Source: Favolaschia claudopus
Taxonomy: Eukaryota > Basidiomycota > Agaricomycetes > Agaricales > Mycenaceae
Direction of reading: 5' to 3'
DNA: 64,000 bases
NCBI GenBank assembly: GCA_037176885.1
Contig: JAWWNJ010000005.1
Location: 2,480,001 to 2,544,000, forward strand
The notes below the pieces were generated by a model, which was given only the letters and a program-made list of their open reading frames with translations, was not told where the DNA came from and made no database searches. Shown here in pieces: positions 59,319 through 64,000 of this stretch; the first letter of the stretch is position 1, and each line of letters opens with the position of its first letter. The position numbers and the translations under genes are program-made.

Positions 59319-60195
59319 AATTCGTAGTGTAAGTATGTTACGGCTAATAACAGCTCATAGAGTAAATTTGACAAACCCGACACTCGAATTGAGCTCACCT
59401 CCAAAATTTCTCCAGGTAGCGGGCTTTGCCGCTTGTCGGCCTTACCGGGATTATTCGAGGCTACTGACAGGGATAGAACTGGAGTCCGCGCGGGAGGCCG
59501 AGAGAACCGAGCACTTCCCATATTCTATCTGTCAGGGCTGGTTTAACTTTGAGGTTGCCATATTGAGCTATCTTTGCTGTAGAGCTTTGCGAGGGCCGAT
59601 GCTTCACTGGAGTATCACAATGAGTCAATGATTAGCTGGACAATACGGCGATGATGAACGAACAAAATAACAACCGACCAGTAGGCGTTTGACCGAGTTG
59701 TCCCAAACCACCATTGGTCGGAGCCTTCGGTTGCGTCAAGAGATAGAAGAGCGTACTTCCAAGCTCTTGGACCTTGGTGCAGCACGGGGTAGCGCCGGAA
59801 TCCATCCGTGTCTCAAGCGGCGGACTTAGGCTGCTTCGTCTTTGGACTACTTACCAGGTTCAAACCTAATGGGAGCTTGATAGCAGTTTCTGTTGCATTT
59901 CAGTGATGTTCTAAGGCACTCGGCTGAAAATACGAACCAATTTGTAGAGGAATTCTTGTCAATCTCAACTGCTATCATTATATTGTACTGTAGAGTCTTC
60001 TCATTAGGCCAGAAAAAATCAGCATAATATCACCCGTTGTTCGGCCGAGAAACGTGCATACTGCGGTCCGAGTCGGAATATCGAGGAAGAGGAGTTCAAA
60101 AAGAACAGAAGTTTGATCCGGATCATACGGCTCGAGCGGACTTCGAAACAGAGCACGAGACTGTTACGGCATCTTCTTTGTTGCCTCCCTCCGTC
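59319..60195. other. Gap between Helitron remnant and HIT gene
   Basis: No gene is recognised apart from the probable promoter of the HIT-family gene. Confidence 0.5.
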
Positions 60196-60853
60196 ATGAA
60201 GCCATGTCCTTTTTGTGAGGTTTCCACGAAAGCTGGCTTCCAAATTGTGTACGAGGTATGTCAGGAACAATTCAATTGAATATGTACCCGCTCAGCCACT
60301 GTCAGGACGAAGTTTTTGTCGCATTTCTAGATAGAAAACCGGCAGCAGAGCACCACATCCAGGTAATTCCCAAGCGGCACATCGGTATGTTGAGCGGCCC
60401 TTTCAATGGTCTCGTGAATAATATATCAACAGCAAGCGTTAAATCTTTACGAAAAGAAGACGCCACCCTTGGTTTGTGAAATTCGCGTATCGTGATAAGT
60501 GGATGCGCGATTAAAAACCGACAGTCAGATCCATGAAAACCGTCGGTGACACTGTTTTGGATGGGTTAGATGTGCCTCCAACCATGCGAGTGTAATTGGT
60601 TTCAATTTCTTGTCTCCATCGGGATGTATTCATTTCTCTTTTTAGAATGGGATTCCACATCCCTCCGTTCAATTCAATAAACCATCTTCACCTCCATGTG
60701 CAAGCTTTACCTTACAAGCCCATGCGACACGCAAAATATCCTGTATCTGCTGGATTCGGCCCGTTCCAGAAGGGATTCGGATGGTTCATTCAAGTGGAAC
60801 AAGCAATTCGTTCGATCGAAAATGGACGTACCATTCGGATATTTCCATGTTAA
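60196..60853 (+). CDS. HIT-family nucleotide hydrolase (HINT3-like)
   Basis: A histidine-triad protein, expected to hydrolyse nucleoside phosphoramidates or related adenylyl compounds. The start at 60196 gives MKPCPFCEVSTKAGFQIVYE. Splicing gives DEVFVAFLDRKPAAEHHIQVIPKRHIG, a typical HIT strand pair, then VKSLRKEDATL and MKTVGDTVLDGL. The final exon opens MGFHIPPFNSINHLHLHVQA with the triad HLHLH, and ends IRSIENGRTIRIFPC, stop at 60851-60853. The leading CPFC pair could bind zinc, as in related HINT proteins. About 165 residues, four exons. An in-frame ATG at 60037 would add 53 residues without family resemblance, so the later start is preferred. Likely cytosolic or nuclear. Confidence 0.85.
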
Positions 60854-61132
60854 CTCTGTTGTTGAGAAAACAAAGAAGCCCGCGTCGCTGGAACTTCATG
60901 CAATCAGAAGAACGATTCAAATCTGGATACTCCGAACCACGAACTATATCTGAAGTTCAAAAATAGGTCACCGATCCTCCGGGCTCCAAACGGTCTTGAA
61001 TCTACGTCTCGCATGACCTTTACCATGATGGTCTGCTTTCATCGATACCACGGGCTCCATGCTTTCCGTCTCCGATTCGTATAAAGAGGGGGCCAATTAA
61101 TTTCTACCTTGCATTCTGGGCTCTGACCGAAA

Positions 61133-63692
61133 ATGCGCTCTCCCACTTTCTGTCTGTATATCTGTTGCTTGGCAGCATTGGTTTCCGGTGCGCCTGCATC
61201 TTCAGCGCCTGCTGCAAGCAGTGTGCTGTCGTCCCCTGCAGCCTCATCCGCTCCCCGTGCATCTTCAACATCATCCGCCGCCGAAGCGACTGCCACGGTT
61301 CCTTATGCCAGCACGGACCCAAACTACCCAATGTGGGGCTCAGACGAGACGGACCCCGAACCAATTAGAGGGTCGTACGGAGCCCCGCTCATGGGTCCGT
61401 CCAACATACCTGTTGCTCAGCAAAATCCGGATCTCTTGGCGCCGCCGACGAGCGATCATGGTAGCGTGTAAGTTCGGATTGTTGACTCCGAGCGTTGCAC
61501 CTCTGTAACTAACTTTTCTTCAGCTCCAATGCAAAATGGCCATTTGCTTTGAGTCACAACCGGCTACAAACCGGTGGTTGGGCCCGTCAGCAAAACAGTG
61601 TGTTCAATTCGGTTACCGAAGTTATCATCTCACGCCGATTTCAGTTGGTGTCATGCCCATTGCTACTTGTAAGTCTCGAAGAACACGAACCTGCGGATAT
61701 GTCTCACCCGTTTTCTTCTCATAAGCTATGGCTTCGGTCAACATGCGGTGCGTGGAAGGAAGCGGTCCGAAAATGGTTCCAGCTGACTTTAATTTTGAAG
61801 ATTGGAGGCCGGTGCCATTCGGTATTTTACTTCTATTCCTCACGGGCTCGGAACGGAAAATTGACATCATGCCACAGAGAACTCCACTGGCACAAGACTT
61901 CGGAGGCGAGTTGAACCATCTTTCTCGCCTAAAGCGTCCGTGCTGATGGACCGTAATAGTGGGCGTACGTTCTAAGTGTGAATTTCTCTCATCTCCAGAA
62001 TTATAAGTGGTCCGAAATATTCATGATTCCCAGGGCTCGACGCAAATAACTGCAGTCGACGCCGACGGGAGGAACTTTTTGGCCACTGTGGTATGTATTA
62101 AATTGATACAATTCGACAGATTTCATTGAACACTTGCAAAGGGACCTGGCGACCTCTGGTTCTTCCCTCCGGGTATTCCCCACAGCCTTCAAGCTACAAA
62201 CGATAGCACCGAGGGCTCTGAATTCATTCTGGTGAGTGAATCTCTTGAAACATTTCTATTCGTGCTCCAATCAACATCTAGGTTTTCGACGATGGAGCTT
62301 TCAGCGAGGATTCCACCTTCTTGGTTGGTTGAACGTCGTCGCGAACAATGCAATGTTGATGATTCATCACTCAGTTGACTGACTGGCTCTCCCATGTTCC
62401 TGCCGAAGGTATATGATGTCGACTTTTGATTAAACCGATGTTTAACGATCAACGACTCAGTCATTCAGAAGAATTTCAAGGCTAGTGCGGACGCCTTTTC
62501 GCATATTCCAGCCCAGGAGCTCTATATTTTCCCGAGCAGTGCGTGTACCACACTCGGCTTCTCGAACATTCCTTGACCTAGTACAAAGCTCCGCCGCCAT
62601 CTGACGCTGTGGCACCAACGGACCCTCAAGGCACAGTGCCCGACCCCTACTCCTTTGCATTGTCTAAGGTCAACGCGACCAAGCTTTCGGGCGGAAGCGT
62701 GAAAATAGTAGACTCGACAACGTTCAAGGCAAGTCGATTCCTGACTAGTTCGCGCTGTGCTCTTATCAAGTCCTATGGCAGGTTTCCACCACTATTGCCG
62801 CTGCAGAAGTAACGGTGGATCCAGGTGCTATCAGGTACGGTGTCCTTGACGTTTTTCTGTCTCGCAAAGCTCAACGTAGAAATCAAGGGAACTCCACGTA
62901 AGCTCGATGGCTAGCTATATTTTCAGGTTACAGACTGCATCATACAGTGGCATCCCACCATGGATGAATGGAGTTTCTTCCTGTGCGATACTGTCATTCA
63001 TTTCTCTTGATTCGTCCTGACAATTTTGCAGCGAGGGACAGGGGCGTGTAACGGTGTTTGCTTCGCAGGGAAATGCGAGAACATTCAACTACCAGGTATG
63101 TTACATCGCTCGCCGGAATACCTCGAGTATTGACGAATCATCAGGCTGGGGATATCGGTAAGTCCACCATTTCTCACCACCAAATGCATCTAAAATCCAT
63201 TCAGGCTTCGTTCCGACGGCAATGGGTGAGTGGAATGTTGACATTTTGAACTATGATTCCTAAGTTTCAACGCCGAATGATAGGTCACTATGTCGAGAAT
63301 ACAGGAAACACGTATGCTGTTTCCTCGCCGGACGAGCGAATTAAATCTGATCATCGTTATCCCAGAACTCTCAAGTACCTCGAAATCTTCAACACAGGTA
63401 AGTTTCCAAGTTCCGAAAACAATAAGTTAACGTCTCTGACATTCTTCCAGACAGATTCCAGGATATCAGCCTGAACCAGGTAGGAGTGCATGCTGTGAAC
63501 GTACCCACTACCACGCTCATCCCATTGAAAGTGGCTGGCCCTTACTCCTCCGGACTTGGTGAAAGCCCACCTTGACTTGTCGGATGTGAGTTGCACTTTC
63601 GACAAGAATTACCGAATCTCAAACTTTTGTTTCATCAGGAAACACTCGCCAGCCTTTCAAAGACCAAACCCGTAGTGATGGGTGGAAACTAA
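61133..63692 (+). CDS. Oxalate decarboxylase (secreted bicupin), possibly damaged
   Basis: Bicupin enzyme that converts oxalate to formate and CO2 using Mn. The signal peptide MRSPTFCLYICCLAALVSG is followed by a Ser/Ala-rich linker, then SNIPVAQQNPDLLAPPTSDH and WPFALSHNRLQTGGWARQQN. Cupin 1 has MRLEAGAIRELHWHKTSE and later GPGDLWFFPPGIPHSLQ. Cupin 2 has VTVDPGAIR, then WHPTMDEWSFFL, GRVTVFASQGNARTFNYQ and VPTAMGHYVENTGN. The end is SLSKTKPVVMGGN, stop at 63690-63692. About 15 introns. Two oddities: the usual W-x-Y-V-L-K piece after cupin-1 HWHKT is not found. In cupin 2, seven extra bases (62941-62947) split the His-Trp-His metal motif and shift the frame. It may be a recent pseudogene or contain a sequence error. 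Confidence 0.85.
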
Positions 63693-63779
63693 CTAATCGA
63701 ACTAAGTATGCATATGACAATAATGACCGTTGTGTATGTACGCTCAACAATCAAACAAATGTATCTTTTTTCTCGCCTT

Positions 63780-64000
63780 TCAAAAGCTACGAGAAGACCC
63801 AATCCTTCCCTGCTGCGGGCTTGACAATTTTCGAGATAATGTCTTCAAAGAGTTGAGCTTCACCGGAGCCGGTGCAGGAACAACACGATCCGTCGTAGCC
63901 ACCTGTCTCCAGAACGACTTGGGTTTTGTCTCTTCCCGTACATGATCTTCCGCTCGACGCATGTTCGCCCGCAACGAACGCAGCTCGCGTTCTAATGCCT
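63780..64000 (-). CDS. 3' end of a gene running off the window
   Basis: Open from the window edge. It reads ALERELRSLRANMRRAEDHV, a charged heptad-like helix, then KPKSFWRQVATTDRVVPAPA and a basic tail ending GRIGSSRSF, stop at 63780. Only the C-terminal 73 residues are visible. The helical part suggests a coiled-coil protein; the family is unknown. It converges on the oxalate decarboxylase gene. Confidence 0.55.
   Translation of the reverse strand, partial: ALERELRSLRANMRRAEDHVREETKPKSFWRQVATTDRVVPAPAPVKLNSLKTLSRKLSSPQQGRIGSSRSF

Overview
The window looks like nuclear DNA of a filamentous basidiomycete, most likely an agaricomycete. Coding genes are broken by many short introns (about 45-70 bp, GT-AG). 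The gene content (aryl-alcohol-oxidase-like GMC enzyme, bicupin oxalate decarboxylase, class-3 lipase, forkhead and F-box/LRR proteins) fits a wood- or litter-associated fungus. The mobile DNA (Helitron protein, DUF6589-type protein, LINE C-terminus) is also of types I associate with Agaricomycetes. All gene models were assembled by eye from exon fragments; no database was searched. Layout: 0.8-10.3 kb holds four enzymes: an SDR (+), a secreted class-3 lipase (+), a GMC oxidoreductase (-) and an alpha/beta hydrolase (-). 11-15.7 kb holds a forkhead regulator (-) and an acidic protein of unknown function (-). 17.3-23.2 kb holds a decayed and an intact copy of an NmrA-like gene in tandem (+) and an F-box-like gene (-). 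Two paralogous small secreted proteins (26.9-27.8 kb -, 38.6-39.4 kb +) diverge from each other across a repeat-rich gap. 60.2-63.7 kb carries a HIT protein and an oxalate decarboxylase, and the edge has the 3' end of another gene. The rest is an unusually readable collection of mobile elements. The centrepiece is an apparently intact 5,861-bp DNA transposon (28,633-34,493) with about 185-bp terminal inverted repeats and a perfect 9-bp target duplication. It has exactly two convergent genes: a RecQ-type helicase with a C-terminal zinc knuckle, and a DUF6589-like protein that I propose is its transposase. Others are an 831-bp hAT-like element (8-bp duplication), a 349-bp Tourist-like MITE (TAA duplication), and a 3.7-kb CACTA-like element (TCTA duplication) lying inside an intron of a truncated Helitron gene. 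There are also a 601-bp inverted-repeat element, a probable 3.5-kb element with CTACAG-type subterminal repeats around a LINE remnant, and about twenty copies of a tRNA-like (pol III, SINE-type) repeat. The enzyme genes are ordinary, separately transcribed fungal genes rather than an operon. The two genes inside the 5.9-kb element are the only pair whose arrangement implies that they work together.
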